Assembly (NCBI RefSeq): GCF_014892575.1
Contig: NZ_JADBGI010000010.1
Location: forward strand, 62,001 to 126,000
Direction of reading: 5' to 3'
DNA length: 64,000 nucleotides
From: Nocardiopsis coralli
GTDB taxonomy: Bacteria; Actinomycetota; Actinomycetes; Streptosporangiales; Streptosporangiaceae
Position 1 is the stretch's first letter. Each line of letters starts with the position of its first letter. Under the pieces are notes generated by a model that did no database searches, had not been told where the DNA came from, and saw only the letters and a program-made list of their open reading frames with translations. Shown here piece by piece: positions 7,981-15,519 of the stretch. The translations under genes were made by a program, and so were the position numbers.

Positions 7981-9192
7981 ATGGACTTCGCACACGACCC
8001 CGCGACCGAGGAACTGCGTACCAAGCTGCTGGCCTTCATGGACGAGCACGTCCACCCGGCCGAGGAGGTCTTCGCCCGGCAGATGGCCGAGCGCGAGGAC
8101 CACTGGTCGGTGCCGCCCGTGGTGGCCGAGCTGCAGGCCGAGGCGCGCCGGCGGGGCCTGTGGAACCTGTTCCTGGCCGGCCACCCCGAGCACGGGGGGC
8201 TGTCCAACCTGAGCTACGCGCCGCTGGCCGAGATCACCGGCCGGAGCCCGGGGCTGGGGCCGAACGCGCTCAACTGCGCCGCACCCGACACCGGGAACAT
8301 GGAGGTGCTGACGATGTTCGGCACCGAGGAGCAGAAGAAGCGCTGGCTGGAGCCGCTGCTGGACGCCCGGATCCGTTCGGCGTTCGCGATGACCGAGCCG
8401 GAGGTGGCCTCCTCCGACGCCACGAACATCACGACGAGCATCGTGCGTGAGGGCGACGAGTACGTCATCAACGGCCGCAAGTTCTACATCACCGGTGCGC
8501 TCAACCCGGCGTGCGAGATCTTCATCGTGATGGGCAAGACCGACCCGGACGCCCAGCGCCACAAGCAGCAGTCCATGGTGCTGGTGCCGCGCGACACCCC
8601 GGGCCTGCGGGTCGAGCGCGGGATGCACGTGTACGGCTACGACGACAGCGACCACGGCGGGCACGCCGAGGTGGTCTTCGACGACGTGCGGGTGCCGGCG
8701 GAGAACCTGATCGGCGGCGAGGGCGAGGGCTTCGCCATCGCGCAGGCCCGCCTGGGCCCGGGCCGGATCCACCACTGCATGCGTGCGATCGGGATGGCCG
8801 AGCGGGCGCTGGAGCTGACGTGCCGCCGGGTCCTGGACCGGACCGCGTTCGGGCGCCCGCTGGCCGACCAGGGTGTGGTGCGCCAGTGGATCGCCGAGGC
8901 GCGGGTGGCCATCGAGCAGCTGCGGCTGCTGGTGCTCAAGACCGCCTACCTGATGGACACGGTGGGCAACAAGGGTGCCCACTCCGAGATCCAGGCGATC
9001 AAGATCGCGACGCCGCGCACGGTGGAGTGGATCCTGGACAAGGCGGTGCAGGCACACGGCGCCGCAGGGGTGAGCCAGGACTTCCCCCTGGCCCGCTGGC
9101 AGGCGAGCGTGCGCACGCTGCGCCTGGCCGACGGCCCCGACGAGGTGCACCTGCGCTCCCTCGGCCGGGCCGAGCTGCGCAAGTACCGGTAA
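7981..9192 (+). CDS. acyl-CoA dehydrogenase, ACAD10/11 (LvaC-like) subfamily
   Basis: A 403-residue FAD-dependent acyl-CoA dehydrogenase. SAFAMTEPEVASSDATNI near 132-149 is the flavin/substrate motif and ITGALNPACEIFIVMGKTDP near 171-190 is characteristic of the ACAD10/11 branch, where a simple dehydrogenation is replaced by dephosphorylation and isomerisation of a 4-phospho-acyl-CoA. The C-terminal AHGAAGVSQDFPLARW contains the family signature. The ATG directly abuts the kinase stop codon (TGA-ATG), a strong sign that kinase and dehydrogenase act in sequence, as they do when fused in mammals. Confidence 0.9.
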   Translation: MDFAHDPATEELRTKLLAFMDEHVHPAEEVFARQMAEREDHWSVPPVVAELQAEARRRGLWNLFLAGHPEHGGLSNLSYAPLAEITGRSPGLGPNALNCAAPDTGNMEVLTMFGTEEQKKRWLEPLLDARIRSAFAMTEPEVASSDATNITTSIVREGDEYVINGRKFYITGALNPACEIFIVMGKTDPDAQRHKQQSMVLVPRDTPGLRVERGMHVYGYDDSDHGGHAEVVFDDVRVPAENLIGGEGEGFAIAQARLGPGRIHHCMRAIGMAERALELTCRRVLDRTAFGRPLADQGVVRQWIAEARVAIEQLRLLVLKTAYLMDTVGNKGAHSEIQAIKIATPRTVEWILDKAVQAHGAAGVSQDFPLARWQASVRTLRLADGPDEVHLRSLGRAELRKYR

Positions 9193-9209
9193 CCGCCGGC
9201 CCTGCTCTC

Positions 9210-9243
9210 CCGCGCCCGCCCCGGCCGCCCGGGACGGGCGCGG
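9210..9243 (+). terminator. hairpin after the acyl-CoA dehydrogenase operon
   Basis: A 9-bp stem (CCGCGCCCG at 9210-9218 with CGGGCGCGG at 9235-9243) lies 18 bases after the acyl-CoA dehydrogenase stop. It probably ends the four-gene operon. Confidence 0.55.
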
Positions 9244-9350
9244 TGTTCGTGCCACCTCCGATGCCCGGTGGAGCGCTTCGGAAGGCTGGTCGAGCACGGC
9301 CGGAGCCCTCTCGGTAAGCTTCCGCTCGGAACCGACCGGAGGAGGCGCCG

Positions 9351-10010
9351 ATGCCCCGGACCTTGATCGACCTCAGCCACGAGATCGACCACGGGATGAG
9401 CACGTATCCGGGGCTGCCCGGGCCCGAGATCTCCGACCACCTCAGCCGGGACACCTCCCGGGAGCACTACGACGCAGGGACCGAGTTCCACATCGGCCGC
9501 ATCTCGATGGTCGCCAACACCGGCACCTATCTGGACACACCCGCGCACCGCTACCCCGACGGCCACGATCTGGCGGCGTTGCCCCTGCACGCCGTGACCG
9601 ACCTCCCGGCGGCGGTCGTGGCGACGCGGGACCGCGCGATCGGCCCCGAGACCCTGGACGGTGTCGAGGTCGAGGGCGCGGCCGTGCTGTTCGCGACCGG
9701 GTGGGACCGCCACTGGGGCACCGAGGGCTACGGCGCGTCCGAGCACCCCTTCGTCACCGGGGAGACCGCCGAGCTCCTGGCCGAGCGCGGTGCGGCGCTG
9801 GTCGGGATCGACTCGGTCAACATCGACGACACCACTGGCGGCACGCGGCCCGCGCACTCCGCGCTGCTGGCCGCGGAGATCCCGATCGTGGAGCACCTGA
9901 CCGGGCTCGAGCAGCTGGTGGGCCGTTCGGCACGGTTCTCCGCGGTGCCGCCGAAGATCCGCGGGATGGGCACCTTCACGGTCCGTGCGTTCGCCGTCGT
10001 CGACGCCTGA
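9351..10010 (+). CDS. cyclase-family (kynurenine-formamidase-like) hydrolase, variant metal motif
   Basis: The 219-residue protein begins LIDLSHEIDHGMSTYPG, the typical opening of the cyclase/kynurenine formamidase family of metal-dependent amidohydrolases. The family's metal motif HxGTHxDxPxH is altered to NTGTYLDTPAH near residues 59-69: two of the three His ligands are replaced, while Asp and the last His stay. A subgroup with this spelling may bind metal differently. The C-terminal GMGTFTVRAFA is conserved. GGAGGAGG precedes the ATG. The substrate is unknown. It is separated from the preceding operon by a hairpin and has its own transcript. Confidence 0.8.
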   Translation: MPRTLIDLSHEIDHGMSTYPGLPGPEISDHLSRDTSREHYDAGTEFHIGRISMVANTGTYLDTPAHRYPDGHDLAALPLHAVTDLPAAVVATRDRAIGPETLDGVEVEGAAVLFATGWDRHWGTEGYGASEHPFVTGETAELLAERGAALVGIDSVNIDDTTGGTRPAHSALLAAEIPIVEHLTGLEQLVGRSARFSAVPPKIRGMGTFTVRAFAVVDA

Positions 10011-10025
10011 GCACGGCCGTACGGG

Positions 10026-11036
10026 TCAGCCGGCGGTGATGGTCTGGTCCCCGTCGGAGATCCAGCCGATCCGCCGCAACAGGACCGCGAAGACCCAGGC
10101 CAGCAGCGCGGGGACCACGAAGAAGAACGCCGCGATCAGACCGAGCACGTAGGGCGAGGTCCCCATCGTGTTGAGCGTCATGATCGGCCCCACCAACCCG
10201 GACGTGCCCATCCCCGCACCCGCGGCGTTGTTCTCCAGCGCGAACCCGACCGTCGCGATCGGGGCGGTGACCGCGCCGGCCAGCGTCGGCGGGATCAGGA
10301 TCCGGGGGTTGCGGAAGACGTTGGGGATCTGCAGCATCGACGTCCCCAGCCCCTGCGAGACCAGACCGCCCCACCCGTTGTCCCGGTAACCGGCGACGGC
10401 GAACCCGACCATCTGCGCGGCGCACCCCACGGCCGCGGCGCCCGCGGCCAGGCCGCTCAGGTCGAGCATGACCGCGATGGCCGCCGACGAGACGGGCAGG
10501 GTCAGCGCCAGGCCCATGAGCACCGCGACGAGCACGCTCATGAGCAGGGGCTGCTGCTCGGTCGCCCAGGAGATGAGCCCGCCGAAGCGGCGCAACCCCG
10601 CGTCGATGACCGGCCCCGCGACCCAGGACACGGCGAAGCCGGCCCCCACGGTGGTCAGCGGGGTGAGCACGATGTCGACCTTGGTCCGGCTCGACACGAG
10701 CTTTCCGGCCTCGGCCGCCACCAGCGCCGCCAGGAACGCCCCGGCCGGGCCGCCCAGTTCGGCGCCGGCCGCCCCGGTCGCCACCGAGGAGAACAGCACC
10801 AGGGGCGGCGCACCCAGGGAGTGGGCGACCGCCACACCGATCGCCGGGCCCATCATCGCCATCGCCAGCTCGCCGACCTCGACCAGGACGCCGACGCCGG
10901 TCTGCTCTCCGGCGGTCTGCAGGATCAACCCGATGATGAGCGACGAGAACAGGCCCAGCGCCATGGCGGACATGGAGGTGATGAAGTAGGTGTGCAGCGA
11001 CGGCCGTACGCCGCTGGATGCGAGAAACGCCTTCAC
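10026..11036 (-). CDS. PTS EIIC-like membrane protein
   Basis: The 336-residue protein is almost entirely hydrophobic, with about eight to ten membrane segments. Its N-terminus (YFITSMSAMALGLFSSLIIG near 18-37) and the segment PRILIPPTLAGAVTAPIATV match the PTS EIIC-type family found as stand-alone genes in Gram-positive bacteria. No EIIA, EIIB or HPr gene is present nearby and no phosphorylation site is fused to it. It may transport by a mechanism not tied to PEP, or use remote partners. It converges with the cyclase gene (15 bases between stops). A copy of the tetR 3' end lies upstream of it. Confidence 0.7.
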   Translation of the reverse strand: MKAFLASSGVRPSLHTYFITSMSAMALGLFSSLIIGLILQTAGEQTGVGVLVEVGELAMAMMGPAIGVAVAHSLGAPPLVLFSSVATGAAGAELGGPAGAFLAALVAAEAGKLVSSRTKVDIVLTPLTTVGAGFAVSWVAGPVIDAGLRRFGGLISWATEQQPLLMSVLVAVLMGLALTLPVSSAAIAVMLDLSGLAAGAAAVGCAAQMVGFAVAGYRDNGWGGLVSQGLGTSMLQIPNVFRNPRILIPPTLAGAVTAPIATVGFALENNAAGAGMGTSGLVGPIMTLNTMGTSPYVLGLIAAFFFVVPALLAWVFAVLLRRIGWISDGDQTITAG

Positions 11037-11126
11037 GAGGATCCCTTGGGTGGTCTGCGCTGCGTCGCAGCCGGGTACAGCCCGCCCATCTTGCCACCTG
11101 CGGCCGGCCCCCGCGTCCCCCGGGTC

Positions 11127-11197
11127 AGCCGGTGTGCGTCAGCGAGGAGAGCAGGTCGGCGAAGTGCCGTCCCACGTCCGCGCCGGTCAGGGGCCCG
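11127..11197 (-). pseudogene. displaced 3'-end fragment of the tetR gene (direct repeat, left copy)
   Basis: These 71 bases are identical to 17563-17636, the 3' end of the tetR gene, except that three bases (one Ile codon) are missing. Read leftward they encode GPLTGADVGRHFADLL then SSLTHTG and a TGA stop in place of the TAG of the intact gene. There is no 5' portion here. The fragment overlaps the last codons of the aconitase gene, whose stop lies inside it. It is best explained as the old end of tetR left behind when the 6.4-kb island entered. Confidence 0.85.
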
Positions 11198-13829
11198 CGG
11201 AGGGTGCTCCTCCCTCGGGCTCGAGGCGCTCCATCAGGGACGGAACGACCCCGCCCTTGGCCAGGATCTCCCTCTCCGACGCGGTCTCCACCGCCAGGGA
11301 GACTGATACGTCCTCCTGTCCCCCCGAGACGGTCACGACCCTCACGCGCATGTCCGCGTCCGGCCCGGCCATGATCTCGGCGACCGGTACCTCGACCCGG
11401 TCCCCGGACGCGACCCGGTCCAGGCCGTCCGACGCCGGTCCCGTGCGGACCAGCGGCAGAATACCCATACCGATGAGGTTGGTCCGGTGGATCCGTTCGA
11501 AACTGCGGGCGATGACGGCACGGACCCCCAACAGCTTCTGCGCCTTCGCGGCCCAGTCGCGTGAGGAACCGGTTCCGAACCTCTCGCCCGCGATGATCAC
11601 CACCGGTGTTCCCTCGGCCGAGTAACGCTGTGCGGCTTCCCAGACAGTCACCGTCTCCCCGCTCGGCGCGTGGACCGTGTGGGCGGTCGGGGCTTCCGGC
11701 GCCAGCCGGTTGGTCAGTGCATGGTTGTAGAAGGCACCGCGGACCATGACTTCCCAGTTGCCCCGGCGCGAGGCGAACACGTTGAGGTCGTCCCGGTCCT
11801 CACCACGCTCGACCAGGAAGTCCGCTACGAAGCTCTCCCGGGGGATCGCGCTCGCGGGTGAGATGTGGTCGGTGGTGACGTCGTCGCCCAACACGAGGAG
11901 GGGGTGGGCAGCGAAGGTGCCGGACGGAGCGCCTACCCGGTCCTCCGCGAACGGTGGCGGCCGAAGTACCGTCGAGCGCGGATCCCACGGGAACCGGGCG
12001 CCCGGCGGGGCATCGACGGCCTCCCAAGCCCGGTTCCGCGCGGCTGATCGGAACTCACGGCCGAAATCCTGTGCGTCGAGCGCGACCGAGAGCAACTCGT
12101 CGATCTCCTCGTGACTCGGCCACAGGTCGGCGAGTCCGATCTCCCGACCGTTCCGAACCGTGATCGGTTCGCGGGTCAGGTCCTGGTCGGCGTCCCCGGC
12201 CAGTGCATAAGCCACGACCATGGGCGGGCTCATGAGGAACCCCGTGTCCAGGTCGGGATGCACCCTTCCGGGAAAGTTGCGGTTACCCGAAAGGATCGCG
12301 ACCGGGCGCACGCCACCCCGGGCCTGCGCGCGTTCGATCTCCGGGGTCAAGGGACCGGAATTCCCGATGCAGGTCGCGCACCCGAAACCGACGATGTCGA
12401 AGCCCGTCTCGGAGAGGTCCTCGGACAGGCCGGCCCGTTGCAGGTAGGACGCCGCCGCGGGTGATCCCGGGGCCAGGGATGTCTTCACCCACCGCTTCGG
12501 AACCAGACCGTACTCACGCGCCCGCCGGGCGAGGAGCCCGGCCGCGATGAGCATCCGGGGGTCAGTGGTGTTGGTGCAACTGGTGATCGAGGCCAGCGCC
12601 ACCGGGTGGGTGGGGAGGTCGCGCTCGCGATCGGCACCGGGACACGGTGCCGGGTGGTTGGCCAGCGCAGCCGGGATCGCGCTGATCGGCAAGTGGTCCT
12701 GGGGCCTCTGCGGGCCCGCCGCGCTCGTACTGATCGCGTCCATGTCGATCCGTACGGTTCGTGTGTACTCGGGGGTGGCGTCGGGATCACCCCACAGCCC
12801 GGCTTTCCTGCAGTAGGCCTCGACCAGGTCGATGTGCTGGTGACTGCGACCGGTCAGAGTCAGGTATCGCAGCACCTGCTCGTCAACCGGGAAGTAGCCC
12901 GTGGTGGCACCGAACTCCGGAGCCATGTTCGCCACTGCTGCGCGTTCGCCCACGGTGAGTGTCGTGACGCCGGGGCCGTGGAACTCGACGAACGCCCCCG
13001 TCACCCCGAGGGAACGCAGCCGTTCGGTGACCACGAGGGCGAGGTCGGTGGCCATGACGCCCGGACGGAGGCGCCCGTGCAGTTCGACCCCGACGACGTC
13101 GGGGATCTGCAGGGACGTGGGCATCCCGAACATGACGGTCTCGGCCTCCAGGCCTCCAATGCCCCACCCCAGCACGCCCAGCCCGTTGATCATCGGCGTG
13201 TGGCTGTCCGTTCCCAGCATCATGTCCGGGTGGACCGTTCGGTGCCCGCTGCCCCCTCGGGTCTCGACCACTGTGGCCAACTGCTCCAGATTGATGGTGT
13301 GCATGATCCCGGTTCCCGGGGGGTTGATGTGCACGTTGCCCATCTCGCGGGCGGCCCATTTGAGGAACCGGTAGCGCTCTCGGTTGCGCCTCACCTCTTC
13401 GCGGACGTTGAGGCCCGCCGCGTCCTTGCGGCCGTAGACCTCCACCGCCAGGGAGTGGTCGACGGAGATCTCGACCGGCAGGGACGGACTCATCGAGGCC
13501 GGATCTCTCCCGCCCCGGGCCAGGCGGTCGCGCATCGCGGCCATGTCGACCAGGGCGGGCGTGCTGGTGGTGTCGTGCATCAGGAGCCGCCCCGGCGTGA
13601 AGCCGATCTCGACGGTGCTGGAGCGGTCGGTGATCCAGTCCCTGATCGCCCCGACCATGCGCCGGCGGTCATGTGCGGACGCGCACCTGCTGACGTTCTC
13701 GGCGAGCAACCGGAGCACGAACGGCCACCGCTGCCAGCCCGGACCGAGCACGCGCGGGATGTCGACCATCTCCAAGAGATCCCCTGCGTGCTCGAGTGTC
13801 GTGATCGGGCCGTCCTGTGAGCGCGCCAA
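11187..13829 (-). CDS. aconitase-family hydratase (divergent AcnA type)
   Basis: An 880-residue aconitase. The [4Fe-4S] ligands are in SITSCTNTTDP (one Cys) and GFGCATCIGNSGPL (two Cys); GTDSHTPMINGLGVLGWG and GSSRDWAAKAQKLLGVRAV are conserved active-site segments. The N-terminal region has LLMHDTTSTPALVDMAAM where housekeeping enzymes have a QDFTGVPAVVD-type sequence, so it belongs to a separate branch. Together with the divergent CitMHS transporter gene it suggests use of citrate, isocitrate, aconitate or a related tricarboxylate. The start is TTG with GAGG upstream. The final residues (around APSAGP) are encoded partly in the tetR repeat, so the C-terminus was altered at the recombination joint. 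Confidence 0.9.
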   Translation of the reverse strand: MARSQDGPITTLEHAGDLLEMVDIPRVLGPGWQRWPFVLRLLAENVSRCASAHDRRRMVGAIRDWITDRSSTVEIGFTPGRLLMHDTTSTPALVDMAAMRDRLARGGRDPASMSPSLPVEISVDHSLAVEVYGRKDAAGLNVREEVRRNRERYRFLKWAAREMGNVHINPPGTGIMHTINLEQLATVVETRGGSGHRTVHPDMMLGTDSHTPMINGLGVLGWGIGGLEAETVMFGMPTSLQIPDVVGVELHGRLRPGVMATDLALVVTERLRSLGVTGAFVEFHGPGVTTLTVGERAAVANMAPEFGATTGYFPVDEQVLRYLTLTGRSHQHIDLVEAYCRKAGLWGDPDATPEYTRTVRIDMDAISTSAAGPQRPQDHLPISAIPAALANHPAPCPGADRERDLPTHPVALASITSCTNTTDPRMLIAAGLLARRAREYGLVPKRWVKTSLAPGSPAAASYLQRAGLSEDLSETGFDIVGFGCATCIGNSGPLTPEIERAQARGGVRPVAILSGNRNFPGRVHPDLDTGFLMSPPMVVAYALAGDADQDLTREPITVRNGREIGLADLWPSHEEIDELLSVALDAQDFGREFRSAARNRAWEAVDAPPGARFPWDPRSTVLRPPPFAEDRVGAPSGTFAAHPLLVLGDDVTTDHISPASAIPRESFVADFLVERGEDRDDLNVFASRRGNWEVMVRGAFYNHALTNRLAPEAPTAHTVHAPSGETVTVWEAAQRYSAEGTPVVIIAGERFGTGSSRDWAAKAQKLLGVRAVIARSFERIHRTNLIGMGILPLVRTGPASDGLDRVASGDRVEVPVAEIMAGPDADMRVRVVTVSGGQEDVSVSLAVETASEREILAKGGVVPSLMERLEPEGGAPSAGP

Positions 13830-13861
13830 CGTCGACCTCTTCCTGCTCGGGATCAGAAGTA

Positions 13862-13876
13862 TATTTTATAATCTAT
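13862..13876. promoter_or_regulatory. AT-rich operator candidate, copy 1 (before aconitase)
   Basis: TATTTTATAATCTAT lies 33 bases upstream of the aconitase TTG. A copy differing at one base occurs at 13977-13991, and a 12/15 match in inverted orientation lies before gntR at 16791-16805. On the lower strand the region also supplies a TATAAAAT-like -10 element for the aconitase promoter, so protein binding here would block it. The likely ligand is the island's GntR/FCD protein (inference). Confidence 0.6.
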
Positions 13877-13930
13877 ACCTTCCGAGTGCACACTCGGGCA
13901 CTCCGGGCCACCCACCCTCACATCGGCCGA

Positions 13931-13991
13931 TTGACACCGAGCTCACGCCCTCGTGTAGCCTGCCTCACATAATCCATATTTTATATTCTAT
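13931..13991 (+). promoter_or_regulatory. citM-type promoter with AT-rich operator copy 2
   Basis: TTGACA (13931-13936) and TAGCCT (13956-13961), spaced by 19 bases, form a promoter reading toward the CitMHS gene. The motif TATTTTATATTCTAT at 13977-13991 lies just beyond the expected transcription start, a typical repressor position. The 303-base stretch 13830-14132 contains no gene; it is the divergent control region of the island. Confidence 0.6.
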
Positions 13992-14132
13992 GTCCTCGCC
14001 TGTGGCCACCAGCGCAGGGCCAGGTCATCCCTTTGTCCCGCCGACATGCCCCTCGGCCCCCGGACCTTCCCAGGCCCGCCCCCGACCGCGCCCGGCGCCG
14101 GCGATGCCGACGCGAACCAGAAGGAGATCCCC

Positions 14133-15503
14133 GTGGAGGACACATCCGCACTACTGACCACGGTCGGGCTGTGCGTCATCGGATCCACGGTCGCCCTGCT
14201 CATCTGGGGCAGGCTGCACCCCATCGTCCCTCTCGCCCTCACCCCGGCCGTGGGAGCCCTGTTGGCCGGTTTCAGCACAGCTGAGATCGGTGAGTTCTTC
14301 TCCTCCGGCCTGAGTCAGGTGATCGAGGTGGCGATCATGCTGATCTTCGCCATCGTCTTCTTCGGGATCATCATCGACTCGGGCTTGTTCAATCCGCTCA
14401 TCCGGGGACTCATCCTGGCCACCCGGGGCAAGGTGGTGCTCGTGGCGATCGGCACCTCGCTGATGGCGATCGTCGCCCATGTCGACGGGGCCGGCGCCAG
14501 CACGTTCCTGTTGGTGATCCCGGCGCTACTGCCTCTGTACAAGGCACTGAACATGAGCCGTTACCTGCTTCTACTGCTCGTGGTCATGAGCGCCAGTGTG
14601 TTCAACATGATCCCTTGGGGAGGCCCGCTGGGACGCGCGGCGAGCGCCGTCGACGAGGACGTCATCGAGCTCTACCAACCGTTGCTCGCGGTCCAAGCGA
14701 TCTCGGTCCTCCTCATCGTGCTCTTCGCCGCCTACCTGGGCACCAGGGAGAAACGCCGGATCGCCGCGGCCGTCTCGGCCGGGGACCTCCCAGCACAGGA
14801 GGGCGTTTCCGTCCGGCGCATCGCGGACGACTTCTCGGCCGAGCGCGAGAAGGAGGCACAGCAGCTCGGGGGCGACGTGCGCAGGAACCGCACCGTACTG
14901 ACCATGAACGCCGTCCTACTGTTGACCGTGGTGACCGTGATGATGGCCGGCCTCGTTCCGCCGGCCCTTGCCTTCATCCTGGGGGTCGCCGCCGCTCTCC
15001 CCTTGAACGTCCGCACGGCCCAGGGACAGATGGAACGGGTCAGGGCCCACGCGCCCGCCGCGCTGATGACGACATCGATCCTCTTCGCAGCGAGCATCTT
15101 CCTCGGGGTCCTCAACGAGAGCGGCATGCTCGCCTCCATCGCGACTTCCGCGCTCCTGGTCGTCCCGGAGGGCGTGGGGCCGCAACTGCACCTCGTCGTC
15201 GGGTTCTTCGGGGTGCCTTTGGATCTGCTGACCAGCACCGATGCCTACTACTTCTCCCTACTCCCGCTGGTGGACGCCACCGCCGGGGAGTTCGGAGTGG
15301 ACACGACCTCCACGCTGTACGCCATGCTGATCGGCAACGTGACCGGTACTTTCATGAGCCCGTTCACCGCCGGTACCTGGCTCGCGGTCGGGCTGGTCGG
15401 CGGCCAGATCGGCAAGCACATCCGTTATTCTTTCCTGCCGCTGTGGTTCATGAGCATCCTGCTGATCCTCGTCGCAGTCGCCCCCGGAGTGATCGGACTG
15501 TGA
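14133..15503 (+). CDS. CitMHS-family citrate-metal symporter
   Basis: A 456-residue transporter with about twelve predicted membrane segments. Family-typical segments include GRLHPIVPLALTPAVGALLAG near the N-terminus, VDGAGASTFLLVIPALLPLY near 120-139 and NMIPWGGPLGRAA near 160-172. Characterised members move citrate complexed with Mg2+ or Ca2+ in exchange for protons; the metal preference here is unknown. The GTG start has an ideal ribosome site (AAGGAGATCCCC); longer frames upstream lack one. It diverges from the aconitase gene and is followed 16 bases later by an MFS gene, probably in the same transcript. Confidence 0.88.
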   Translation: MEDTSALLTTVGLCVIGSTVALLIWGRLHPIVPLALTPAVGALLAGFSTAEIGEFFSSGLSQVIEVAIMLIFAIVFFGIIIDSGLFNPLIRGLILATRGKVVLVAIGTSLMAIVAHVDGAGASTFLLVIPALLPLYKALNMSRYLLLLLVVMSASVFNMIPWGGPLGRAASAVDEDVIELYQPLLAVQAISVLLIVLFAAYLGTREKRRIAAAVSAGDLPAQEGVSVRRIADDFSAEREKEAQQLGGDVRRNRTVLTMNAVLLLTVVTVMMAGLVPPALAFILGVAAALPLNVRTAQGQMERVRAHAPAALMTTSILFAASIFLGVLNESGMLASIATSALLVVPEGVGPQLHLVVGFFGVPLDLLTSTDAYYFSLLPLVDATAGEFGVDTTSTLYAMLIGNVTGTFMSPFTAGTWLAVGLVGGQIGKHIRYSFLPLWFMSILLILVAVAPGVIGL

Positions 15504-15519
15504 GAAGAGGGCAGAATTG

